Shown here piece by piece: positions 56,473 to 64,000 of a DNA stretch of 64,000 bases. Position numbers and translations under genes: made by a program. The DNA lies in NCBI GenBank assembly GCA_964637565.1, contig CAZWTY010000008.1, positions 9,382 to 73,381 on the forward strand. Direction: 5' to 3'. The stretch comes from DYJE01 sp964637565 (GTDB lineage: Bacteria; Desulfobacterota; Desulfobacteria; Desulfobacterales; Desulfolunaceae). How positions within the stretch are numbered: the first letter of the stretch is position 1; every line of letters starts with the position of its first letter. A model generated the notes under the pieces. It was not told the DNA's origin. It made no database searches and worked only from the letters and a program-made list of their open reading frames with translations.

Positions 56473-59316
56473 ATGACAGAATACCACGCCATATACTACG
56501 CTCATGAACTCAGTAAGCGTCACTCCCTGAATGACTCCGAGAAACTTGCACCGGCCCTGGCTGATGCACAGCTTGATTTGAACCCCCATCAACTGGATGC
56601 GGCTTTATTTGCTTTTCGTTCACCCCTTTCCAAAGGGTCCATTCTCGCGGATGAAGTAGGTTTGGGAAAAACCATTGAAGCAGGGCTTGTTATCGCTCAG
56701 AAATGGGCGGAAAGAAAGCGCCGGATTCTGATTATCACCCCTGCCAACCTTCGGAAACAGTGGGCCATGGAGATGTGGGAAAAATTTTATATCTCCGCAT
56801 GTATCCTTGAATCGAAAAATTTTAAACAGTTTCAAAAAGATGGCCAAACAAATCCGTTCAATCAAAACGAGCTGGTGATCTGTTCTTATCAATTTGCGGC
56901 TAAAAACAGTGAGCTGCTAATGATCCAGCTCTGGGATCTGGCGGTTATTGATGAATCCCACCGCTTGCGGAACGTGTATAAACCGGACAATAAAATTGCA
57001 AAAGCCATTAAAACAGCTCTGTTAAATACGCCAAAAATCCTTTTAACCGCAACGCCTCTGCAAAACTCACTGATGGAACTATATGGACTGGTGAGTGTTA
57101 TTGATGATTATGCGTTTGGTGATGAAAAAAGTTTCAGGGCGCAATATGCCCGTCTGACCAGTGAAGATACCTTTGATGAATTAAAAAACCGACTGGCCCC
57201 CTTATGCCATAGAACTCTCAGGCGTCAGGTTCTTGAATATATCCGCTATACAAACCGTATCCCCCTGACAGAAGATTTTTATCCCACAGATGATGAAATC
57301 GCCTTGTACGATATGGTTACGGAATATTTACAGCGGGAAACGCTTTTTGCTTTGCCGAATTCTCAAAGGCAACTTATCACGCTTATTCTTAGAAAATTGC
57401 TGGCCTCTTCAACGTTTGCAATTGCCGGTGCTCTTGACTCCCTGGCAAACCGATTAAAAAAGTTCTTAAACGATGCGACATGTGAAGACGGCATGGATGG
57501 CATTAAAAATGACTTTGATGAATTTGATACGGAATCTGAAGAATGGGATGAGGAATCAAGCCAGGAAGAACTGACATCGGCGGATATTACCGCCATAAAA
57601 AAAGAGATTGAAGAACTTGAGCTGTTCCGGGATCTGGCGGTCAGTATTACGGAAAACGCCAAGGGGCTTTCCCTGTTAAGCGCCTTGTCCCATGGATTCA
57701 AGAAGGCCGTTGAGCTGGGAGCGGCAGAAAAAGCTATCATCTTCACCGAATCACGAAAAACACAGAACTACTTAATCCATCTCCTTTCAGAAAACGGCTA
57801 CCAGGGCGATATAGTATTGTTCAACGGGACGAATGCAGACCCTTTATCCAGAGATATTTATTCAACATGGTTTGATCGATACAAAAATACGGACCGTGTT
57901 ACAGGTTCCAGGACAGCGGATATCAGGGCGGCTCTGGTTGATTGCTTCCGTGAATCCGCAAAAATCATGATCGCCACAGAAGCCGGAGCCGAAGGGATCA
58001 ATCTGCAATTCTGTTCCATGGTGGTCAATTACGATCTCCCCTGGAATCCCCAGCGCATTGAACAGCGCATAGGCCGATGTCACCGCTATGGACAAAAGCA
58101 CGATGTGGTTGTGATTAATTTCATCAACCGCAAGAATGCCGCAGATCAGCGGGTGTATGAACTGTTGGACCAGAAATTCAAACTGTTTTCCGGTGTGTTC
58201 GGTGCAAGCGATGACGTTCTGGGTGCGATAGAATCAGGGGTTGATTTTGAAAAGCGGATTGCCGCCATTTATCAGAACTGTCGGACCACCGCTGAGATTG
58301 AAGCGGAGTTTTCTCATCTGCAACAGGAAATGGAAACCCAGATCACAGCCACCATGATTGACACCCGGAAAAAGCTGCTGGAAAATTTCGATGCCGATGT
58401 TCATGACCGCCTGCGGGTTAACTTGACCGAAAGCCGCGAGTATTTGAACAAATACGATACCATGCTCTGGAAGATGACCTTGTTTGCCTTGAACGGGAAA
58501 GCGGATTTTGATACCGAACATCTTCGTTTCAACTTGCATCCATCCGTCAATTATGGTGTTTCAATCCCTGTTGGTGCTTATGCCATGACCAGGGAGCCCG
58601 TTGACGCTCACCGTTATCGAATCGGCCATCCTCTGGCCCAAGCCCTGATTGCCGAGTGTAAAAACAGGAAGCCCGGTGAGGGAAAGCTCGTGTTCGATTA
58701 CACAACATGGCCCAAAAAAGCGGGAAATCTTGAACCTCTTATCGGTCAATCCGGTGTTCTGACCCTGTTTCAACTTTCCATAAACGGGTCCGATGAACAG
58801 GATCATTTCATCATCAGTGCGATTTCAGACACAGGTGAAAATATTCCGGAAACAATGGCCAGACGGTTTTTTGATTTGCCGGTTAAGGAAATGAGCCTTG
58901 CGTTGACACAGAGCAAAACGGATGCGACACAGAAAGACTTTGAAAAGAAAAAACAGATGATTCTTTCTGAATTGGCGGAAAGGCAATCTCGCTGGTTTGA
59001 CGATGAAATTGAAAAGCTGAACTTCTGGGCGGACGACAAACGGAAAGGGCTGAAAACAACTCTCAAGGACTATGATGATCAGATATCCATCTTAAAAAAA
59101 GAAGCACGGCTTGCCCCGAATCTTCCGGACAAGCTGGCTATCCAGAAACAGCTGAGGGATATGGATAAAAAACGGGACACTGCATGGCGGGAATATGATG
59201 AAGCCGCCAAGCAGATTGAAACACAGAAAGACGAACTTCTGGATACCGTGGAAGAGCGGCTCAGACAGACGGTGGAAGAGAAAACATTATTTACCATCCG
59301 CTGGTCGGTGGTTTAA
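56473..59316 (+). CDS. SNF2-type helicase of a restriction-modification island
   Basis: A 947-residue SF2/SNF2 ATPase. Walker A is in ILADEVGLGKTIEAG (residues 57-71), DESH box D160-E161-S162-H163, motif III LTATPLQNSL, and the C-terminal half has GLSLLSALS...IIFTESRKTQ, ATEAGAEGINLQ and RIEQRIGRCHRYGQ (motif VI). It ends in a long charged coiled coil (KKKQMILSELAERQSRW...LRQTVEEK). It leads a run with KilA-N, Mod, RhuM and Res genes, so it probably belongs to phage defence. DISARM uses a similar helicase but its other genes are not seen here. GC content is visibly lower than in the housekeeping genes. Confidence 0.9.
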   Translation: MTEYHAIYYAHELSKRHSLNDSEKLAPALADAQLDLNPHQLDAALFAFRSPLSKGSILADEVGLGKTIEAGLVIAQKWAERKRRILIITPANLRKQWAMEMWEKFYISACILESKNFKQFQKDGQTNPFNQNELVICSYQFAAKNSELLMIQLWDLAVIDESHRLRNVYKPDNKIAKAIKTALLNTPKILLTATPLQNSLMELYGLVSVIDDYAFGDEKSFRAQYARLTSEDTFDELKNRLAPLCHRTLRRQVLEYIRYTNRIPLTEDFYPTDDEIALYDMVTEYLQRETLFALPNSQRQLITLILRKLLASSTFAIAGALDSLANRLKKFLNDATCEDGMDGIKNDFDEFDTESEEWDEESSQEELTSADITAIKKEIEELELFRDLAVSITENAKGLSLLSALSHGFKKAVELGAAEKAIIFTESRKTQNYLIHLLSENGYQGDIVLFNGTNADPLSRDIYSTWFDRYKNTDRVTGSRTADIRAALVDCFRESAKIMIATEAGAEGINLQFCSMVVNYDLPWNPQRIEQRIGRCHRYGQKHDVVVINFINRKNAADQRVYELLDQKFKLFSGVFGASDDVLGAIESGVDFEKRIAAIYQNCRTTAEIEAEFSHLQQEMETQITATMIDTRKKLLENFDADVHDRLRVNLTESREYLNKYDTMLWKMTLFALNGKADFDTEHLRFNLHPSVNYGVSIPVGAYAMTREPVDAHRYRIGHPLAQALIAECKNRKPGEGKLVFDYTTWPKKAGNLEPLIGQSGVLTLFQLSINGSDEQDHFIISAISDTGENIPETMARRFFDLPVKEMSLALTQSKTDATQKDFEKKKQMILSELAERQSRWFDDEIEKLNFWADDKRKGLKTTLKDYDDQISILKKEARLAPNLPDKLAIQKQLRDMDKKRDTAWREYDEAAKQIETQKDELLDTVEERLRQTVEEKTLFTIRWSVV

Positions 59317-59334
59317 ACATAAGGAAATGCGACA

Positions 59335-60162
59335 ATGGCGAAAATTAGTGTTCTTAACAAAGAGATAGTCGTTTATTCTCAAAACGATTCTGATTACATC
59401 AGCCTCACCGACATGGCGCGATACAAAGATGAGGATCGTACAGATTATGTTATTCAGAACTGGCTTCGCAACAGGACTACCGTTGAGTTTCTGGGCATTT
59501 GGGAGCAGTTATACAATCCAGGTTTTAAACCCATCGAATTCGATGGGTTTAGAAAACAGGCGGGGCTGAACAGCTTTGTATTGACACCCAAGCAGTGGAT
59601 AGAAAAAACCGGGGCAATCGGCATTGTTTCAAAAGCTGGACGGTATGGCGGAACCTTTGCACACAAAGATATCGCCTTTGAATTTGCTTCGTGGATTTCC
59701 GTTGAATTTAAGCTCTATCTTATCAAAGAATTCCAGCGTCTCAAAGATGCAGAATACAAGCAGCTCGGTTGGGATATCCGCAGGAACCTTGCAAAAATAA
59801 ATTATCGTATTCATACAGACGCCATAAAGGAAAAACTGATTCCGGCAGAATTGACAAAAACACAAATTAATCTTGTGTATGCCACCGAAGCCGATGTACT
59901 CAATATGGCTTTGTTTGGTAAAACAGCCAAACAATGGCGCGATGCGAATCCTGAAAAAAAAGGAAATATCCGTGATTATGCCGATATTTCTCAATTGGTT
60001 TGTCTTTCAAACCTTGAGAATTTAAACGCTCATTTTATACAAGAAGGCATTCCGCAGGCAGATCGATTGCAAAAACTGAATGCGATTGCCATCCATCAGA
60101 TGAAATTGTTAACCATCGATCATTCAGTCAAGCGCATTGAGAATCAAGGAGCCAAATCATGA
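59335..60162 (+). CDS. KilA-N domain protein
   Basis: A 275-residue protein 18 bases after the helicase gene. The N-terminal 120 residues are a KilA-N domain (YISLTDMARYKDEDRTDYVIQNWLRNRTTVEFLGIWEQLYNPGF and AGRYGGTFAHKDIAFEFASWIS), a DNA-binding fold of phage and mobile-element origin. The rest is helical (KLYLIKEFQRLKDAEYKQLGWDIRRNLAKINY) without a known signature. Its TGA overlaps the ATG of mod (ATGA), which couples the two. In restriction islands such proteins are often present, with unknown role; regulation or DNA targeting of the methylase is an inference. Confidence 0.88.
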   Translation: MAKISVLNKEIVVYSQNDSDYISLTDMARYKDEDRTDYVIQNWLRNRTTVEFLGIWEQLYNPGFKPIEFDGFRKQAGLNSFVLTPKQWIEKTGAIGIVSKAGRYGGTFAHKDIAFEFASWISVEFKLYLIKEFQRLKDAEYKQLGWDIRRNLAKINYRIHTDAIKEKLIPAELTKTQINLVYATEADVLNMALFGKTAKQWRDANPEKKGNIRDYADISQLVCLSNLENLNAHFIQEGIPQADRLQKLNAIAIHQMKLLTIDHSVKRIENQGAKS

Positions 60163-62264
60163 GCAAGACTCCCGAATCCTTAACCGGAACCTCCATGGAT
60201 ATCCCTACCGAAAACCGTGCGCGATTGAAACAGCTTTTTCCAACGGTTTTTACCGAAACTCTGGACGATAGCGGCGAACTCGTTGAATCGGTGGATTTTG
60301 AACGGCTGAAAGCGGAACTCGGAACCTTCACCGATCTTTTCGAATCACGACGTGAGCGGTACGGCATGGACTGGCCCGGTAAAAAAGACGCCCTTCGTCT
60401 GATTCAGACCCCCAGCGCCGCCACTCTCAAGCCTTGCCGTGAGGAATCGGTGAACTTTGACACCACGGAAAACCTCTTTATCGAAGGCGATAACCTGGAA
60501 GTGCTGAAACTCCTGCAAAAAAGCTATTACGGCAAGATCAAGATGATCTACATCGACCCGCCGTACAATACAGGCAAGGAGTTTATCTATCCTGACAATT
60601 TTAAAGAAAATCTTGATACCTACCTGGAATACGCCGGGTTGATTGACGGTGACGGCAAGAAGTTTTCCACCAATACAGCCAACGAAGGGCGATTTCATAC
60701 CAAATGGATGAATATGATGTATCCACGACTCTATCTTGCGAGAAATTTATTGAAAGATGATGGAGTTATTTTTATCTCAATTGATGACAATGAGGTTACT
60801 AATCTTAGAAAAATTTGTGATGAAATTTTTGGGGAAGAAAATTTTATTGATCCAATTATCTGGAAAAAAAGATATGGGGGCGGAGCCAAAGAAAAATTCT
60901 TAGTCGCTTTACATGAATATTCGCTTGTGTATGCAAAATCTATTACCGATTTGGCAGATTTCTATATCCCATTAGATGAGGAGTCAATTAAAAGATATTA
61001 CGTTAATAGAGACAGCAATTACGAATCAAGAGGGCCATTTAGAACTCACCCTTTAGAAGCTATGAAAAGTTTTGATTTGAGAGAGAATCTAAATTTCTCT
61101 ATCACAGCTCCAAATGGAGAAGAAATTTGGCCTGTTAGGCAATGGCGGTGGGGTCAAGAAAGAGTTGTTGAAGCTCGGAAAAATAATGAAATTGAATATA
61201 CTAAAGGGAAAGATGGGAAATGGGTATTGTATTCTAAGCAATATTTAAAAAATGAAGATGGTGAAATTAGAAAAACAAAGCCATTTTCAATTATTGAGGA
61301 TGTTTATACCCAACATGGCACAAATGAGATAGTTAAAATTCTTGGGGATGCAAAATATTTTGATTTTCCAAAACCTTCATTGTTGCTGGAAAAGTTAATT
61401 ACAATTGGCTTGAATTATGACCATGACTCTATTGTACTCGATTTTTTCTCCGGTTCATGCACCACCGCCCACGCCGTCATTAGTTTGAATAAAAAAGACA
61501 ATGGCAATAGAAAATTCATTATGGTTCAGCTACCAGAACCCTGTGATCAAAATTCCGAAGCATTCAAGGCTGGGTATAAAACCATAGCGGATATAGGCAA
61601 AGAAAGAATTCGCCGGGCGATAAATCAAATGAAAGAATCCCCCGAATCTTCTTCAAAACCATCACCATCCGAAAATAATAAATTAAAGCAGCAGACCTTA
61701 TTTGATGATGGCATACCGCAAAATAATGAAAGCGGATCGACTCAAACAGCACTTGAATCGACAGTCAATAATCTTGATCTCGGCTTCAAAGTCCTCAAAC
61801 TCGATAAATCCAACTTCAAACAATGGCAGAAACTCGACCCAGCCACCCCCCCGGAAAAAATAGAGAAACAACTCGAACTTTTTGTTGAGCATATCGAACC
61901 CAAGGCCTCACAGGAAGACCTGCTCTACGAGATCCTGATCAAGGCCGGCTTTATGCCGACCACAAAAATCAGCATACTAGAATTGAAGGACGGTAAATTA
62001 TCGGATACCGATGAAAAAACGTCCCCGGAGCCTTCGTCATTAAACGTCTTTTCGGTCGAAAATGGCGCGTTGCTTCTCTGTCTTGAAAAAACCATCACCA
62101 AAGAACTGATCGACGCCGTGGCGGATTGTGAACCCATGCAGTTCATCTGCCTTGATGCAGCGTTCAACGGCAACGACCAGCTCAAAGCCAATGCCGTTCA
62201 GACCTTTGCCGCCCGGAACATGCAGCGTGAGAAACATAATCAGATTGTGTTCAAGACGGTATAA
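60159..62264 (+). CDS. mod: Type III restriction-modification methyltransferase Mod
   Basis: A 701-residue N6-adenine methyltransferase. The catalytic motif IV is D133-PPY-NTGKEF and the SAM motif I comes later (D428-FFSGSCTTAHAV), the beta-class order of type III Mod proteins; the usual FSGSGTT has Cys in place of the second Gly. Between them (about residues 190-427, bases 60725-61440) is the target-recognition region, which is far more AT-rich than the flanks. The C-terminus (residues 620-700, SLNVFSVENGALLLCLEKTITKELIDAV) is normal. Mod methylates its own site and guides Res. It starts inside the KilA-N gene. Confidence 0.93.
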   Translation: MSKTPESLTGTSMDIPTENRARLKQLFPTVFTETLDDSGELVESVDFERLKAELGTFTDLFESRRERYGMDWPGKKDALRLIQTPSAATLKPCREESVNFDTTENLFIEGDNLEVLKLLQKSYYGKIKMIYIDPPYNTGKEFIYPDNFKENLDTYLEYAGLIDGDGKKFSTNTANEGRFHTKWMNMMYPRLYLARNLLKDDGVIFISIDDNEVTNLRKICDEIFGEENFIDPIIWKKRYGGGAKEKFLVALHEYSLVYAKSITDLADFYIPLDEESIKRYYVNRDSNYESRGPFRTHPLEAMKSFDLRENLNFSITAPNGEEIWPVRQWRWGQERVVEARKNNEIEYTKGKDGKWVLYSKQYLKNEDGEIRKTKPFSIIEDVYTQHGTNEIVKILGDAKYFDFPKPSLLLEKLITIGLNYDHDSIVLDFFSGSCTTAHAVISLNKKDNGNRKFIMVQLPEPCDQNSEAFKAGYKTIADIGKERIRRAINQMKESPESSSKPSPSENNKLKQQTLFDDGIPQNNESGSTQTALESTVNNLDLGFKVLKLDKSNFKQWQKLDPATPPEKIEKQLELFVEHIEPKASQEDLLYEILIKAGFMPTTKISILELKDGKLSDTDEKTSPEPSSLNVFSVENGALLLCLEKTITKELIDAVADCEPMQFICLDAAFNGNDQLKANAVQTFAARNMQREKHNQIVFKTV

Positions 62265-62327
62265 AAGAAAGGCCATGGCAACCGTAATTGTGTCATCACT
62301 GCTGACCCAATCACCGAGGAGACAACG

Positions 62328-63350
62328 ATGAAAAAAGAAATCATCCCAACCGGCGGTTCATTCCTTCTTTACACCACACCGGATGGGCGGGTGAAAATCG
62401 AAACCCGTATGCAGGGTGAAACCGTATGGCTGAGCATCAATCAAATGGCTGAACTTTTTCAGGTGGATAAATCGGGTATCAGCAGGCATTTAAAAAACAT
62501 CTTTGAGTCAAGAGAGCTTTTACATGATTCAGTTGTTGCAATTTTTGCAACAACTGCCTCTGACGGAAAGACGTATCAGGTAGAACATTACAATCTGGAC
62601 GCCATTATTTCCGTTGGTTATCGTGTAAACAGCCTGCGGGGCACTCAATTCCGGATATGGGCAACGGATCGGCTGAAGGAGTATATCGTCAAAGGGTTTA
62701 CACTGGATGATGAGCGGCTTAAACATGCCGGGGGCGGCAATTATTTTGATGAACTCCTTGCACGTATCCGCGATATCCGTTCTTCGGAAAAGGTATTTTG
62801 GCGAAAGGTTCTTGATATCTATGCGACCAGCATCGATTACTCTCCAAAAGAGGAAATATCCCAGCAATTTTTCCGGGTTATTCAAAACAAGATGCATTGG
62901 GCAGCCCATGGGCATACAGCGGCTGAGGTTGTGTACGACAGGGCAGATGCGGCAATGCCGAATATGGGACTTACCTCCTGGAAAGGCCATACTCCGCGCA
63001 AGGAAGATGTTGTTGTTGCCAAAAACTACCTGAAGATGGATGAACTGGAAATTCTCAACCGTATTGTGACCGCTTACCTGGAGTTTGCGGAATTACAGGC
63101 GACGAACCACATTCCCATGTACATGAAGGACTGGGTTGTCAAACTGGATGATTTTTTAAAATTGAGCGGAAAAGAGCTTCTCCTTAATGCCGGAACGGTA
63201 AGCCACGAACAAGCCGCTGAAAAAGCTTTGCTGGAATATCAAAAATATCGAGAGTGTCAGATGAATGAACCTGGTCCTGTGGAGCATCATTTTTTTGAAG
63301 CGATAAAAGAAATAAAGCGGATTGAAACGGGAAGGCGGATTAAAAAATGA
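62328..63350 (+). CDS. rhuM: RhuM-family (virulence RhuM/YhcG-like context) protein
   Basis: A 340-residue protein of the RhuM family. The N-terminus GSFLLYTTPDGRVKIETRMQGETVWLSINQMAELFQVDKSGISRHLKNIFESREL is family-typical with a KilA-N/Bro-like DNA-binding helix-turn-helix. The middle (HYNLDAIISVGYRVNSLRGTQFRIWATDRLKEYIVKGF) is the most conserved part, and FDELLARIRDIRSSEKVFWRKVLDIYATS follows. RhuM genes are common in pathogenicity and restriction islands; function is not known. It is four bases from, and overlaps, the res start (ATGA). Confidence 0.88.
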   Translation: MKKEIIPTGGSFLLYTTPDGRVKIETRMQGETVWLSINQMAELFQVDKSGISRHLKNIFESRELLHDSVVAIFATTASDGKTYQVEHYNLDAIISVGYRVNSLRGTQFRIWATDRLKEYIVKGFTLDDERLKHAGGGNYFDELLARIRDIRSSEKVFWRKVLDIYATSIDYSPKEEISQQFFRVIQNKMHWAAHGHTAAEVVYDRADAAMPNMGLTSWKGHTPRKEDVVVAKNYLKMDELEILNRIVTAYLEFAELQATNHIPMYMKDWVVKLDDFLKLSGKELLLNAGTVSHEQAAEKALLEYQKYRECQMNEPGPVEHHFFEAIKEIKRIETGRRIKK

Positions 63351-63916
63351 AACTGAAATTCGATTCCAGCCTTGATTATCAGCTTGAGGCGATGAACAGT
63401 GTGACGAACCTGTTCGAAGGCTTGACACGGGTGGATACAGGTTTTCATATTGATTTTGGCCGAACGGATGATGAGATGTTCAACGAGTTGGGGACTGAAA
63501 ACAAACTCCCACTTTCACCGGATCAGCTCCTTAAAAATCTTCAGGCTGTCCAGGCCCGGAATTGCATCCCCAAATCCCGGATGCTGGTTGAAACAAACAG
63601 CCCCTATGATTTCCCCAATTTTTCGGTGGAGATGGAAACCGGCACCGGCAAAACCTATGTGTACCTCCGAACGATATTTGAACTGAACAAGCTCTACGGG
63701 CTCAAAAAGTTCATTATCGTTGTCCCTTCGGTCGCGATCCGGGAAGGAGTCACCAGCTCTATCACCCTGATGAAAGACCATTTCAAAGGGCTCTATGACA
63801 ATGTGTCGTTTGATCATTTTGTCTATCAGTCTAAAGATTTAAGCCGGGTCCGCCAGTTTGCCCTGAACAATGCGGTTCAGATCATGGTGATCAATATTCA
63901 GGCGTTTCAAAAATGA
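63347..63916 (+). pseudogene. res: Type III restriction endonuclease Res, truncated after 189 codons
   Basis: The N-terminal 189 residues of a type III Res helicase-nuclease: LKFDSSLDYQLEAMNSVTNLFEG, the Walker A FSVEMETGTGKTYVYLRTIFELN near residue 100, and KFIIVVPSVAIREGV. Complete Res proteins are about 900-1000 residues and continue after VINIQAFQK; here TGA follows at once. The stop is the first three bases of a sequence that looks like the left end of an insertion element, so the gene is broken. The nuclease and most helicase motifs would lie beyond the element, if they survive at all. The window ends 84 bases later. Confidence 0.8.
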
Positions 63917-64000
63917 GGTATCCTGATGACAGTGGACACTCCCGGTTGCTATAAATCACCAAAAGGGAGGGAATACCCATGAAAGAGCACCATCAACGAT
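63914..64000 (+). mobile_element. Left end and start of transposase of an IS3-group insertion sequence (partial)
   Basis: From 63914 the sequence TGAGGTATCCTGATGACAGTGGACACTCC resembles IS3-group ends (TGA...GTGGACA). A GGGAGGG ribosome binding site at 63966-63972 precedes ATG 63979, with the first codons MKEHHQR, like the beginning of an IS3 OrfA. The rest lies outside the window. The family call rests on these two signals only. Confidence 0.55.

Noticed and set aside
56473..59316. DISARM defence system
   Set aside because: The helicase resembles DrmD/DrmA only by general SNF2 features; DrmB, DrmC and the DISARM methylases are not present, while type III Mod and Res are.
1..64000. CRISPR arrays, tRNA or rRNA genes
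   Set aside because: No regularly spaced direct repeats and no cloverleaf-like or rRNA sequences were seen in the gaps between genes.

Overview
The window reads as chromosomal DNA of a Gram-negative anaerobe of the Desulfobacterota (a Desulfobacterales-type 'deltaproteobacterium'). This is inferred from protein style, from the rplU-rpmA-obgE-proB-proA-nadD-rsfS-gpmI gene order, from a FadN/FadA-type beta-oxidation pair, and from a 'TTCGTAAAAAGTC' palindromic repeat of a kind I recall from such genomes. No rRNA, tRNA or CRISPR array was seen. Most of the window is GC-rich housekeeping DNA; the right end (about 56.3-64 kb) is clearly more AT-rich.

Layout. 0-5.8 kb: TauE/SafE-type exporter (cut by the window start), cyclophilin, a small SCP2-like protein, a secreted MORN-repeat protein, a family 2 glycosyltransferase, a HAD-like protein and hisD. 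5.9-9.6 kb: fatty-acid beta-oxidation operon (thiolase and 3-hydroxyacyl-CoA dehydrogenase/enoyl-CoA hydratase) with TetR/FadR-like palindromes upstream. 10.2-14.8 kb: alpha/alpha-toroid protein, left-handed beta-helix acyltransferase, DUF1848 protein with a C-terminal Cys cluster, DusB and QueF. 15-17.6 kb: an Asn/Gly-rich HTH protein, a probable free-standing structured RNA with its own promoter and terminator, a TetR regulator and an HNH nuclease. 17.6-20.3 kb: hisI-hisG-engB-era.

20.7-30 kb holds the most unusual system: an orphan type VI secretion (T6SS) cargo cluster. In order it encodes a TIGR02270 HEAT-like protein, a DUF2169 protein, a degenerate ketoacyl-synthase-fold protein, a PAAR-like (DUF4150) protein, a 979-residue metallophosphoesterase that is the likely effector, and two tandem pentapeptide-repeat lipoproteins that are the likely immunity proteins. 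The lipoprotein genes share a 389-bp block that is identical base for base inside otherwise diverged genes.

30.5-52 kb: PBP1A; the gpmI/rsfS/nadD/proA/proB/obgE/rpmA/rplU run; the envelope and division operon ftsE-ftsX-envC-like-ctpA-divergent polysaccharide deacetylase; pyrE; fdhD with an unlisted 43-residue small gene; rbgA; a PilZ protein; and an orphan NarL-type sensor kinase. 53-56.3 kb: two divergently transcribed cobalamin-binding-like radical SAM enzymes with no visible precursor peptide. 56.4-64 kb: a type III restriction-modification island (SNF2 helicase, KilA-N, Mod, RhuM, Res). The specificity region of Mod is strikingly AT-rich, which suggests a swapped module, and res is cut off after 189 codons by what looks like the left end of an IS3-group element running off the window.
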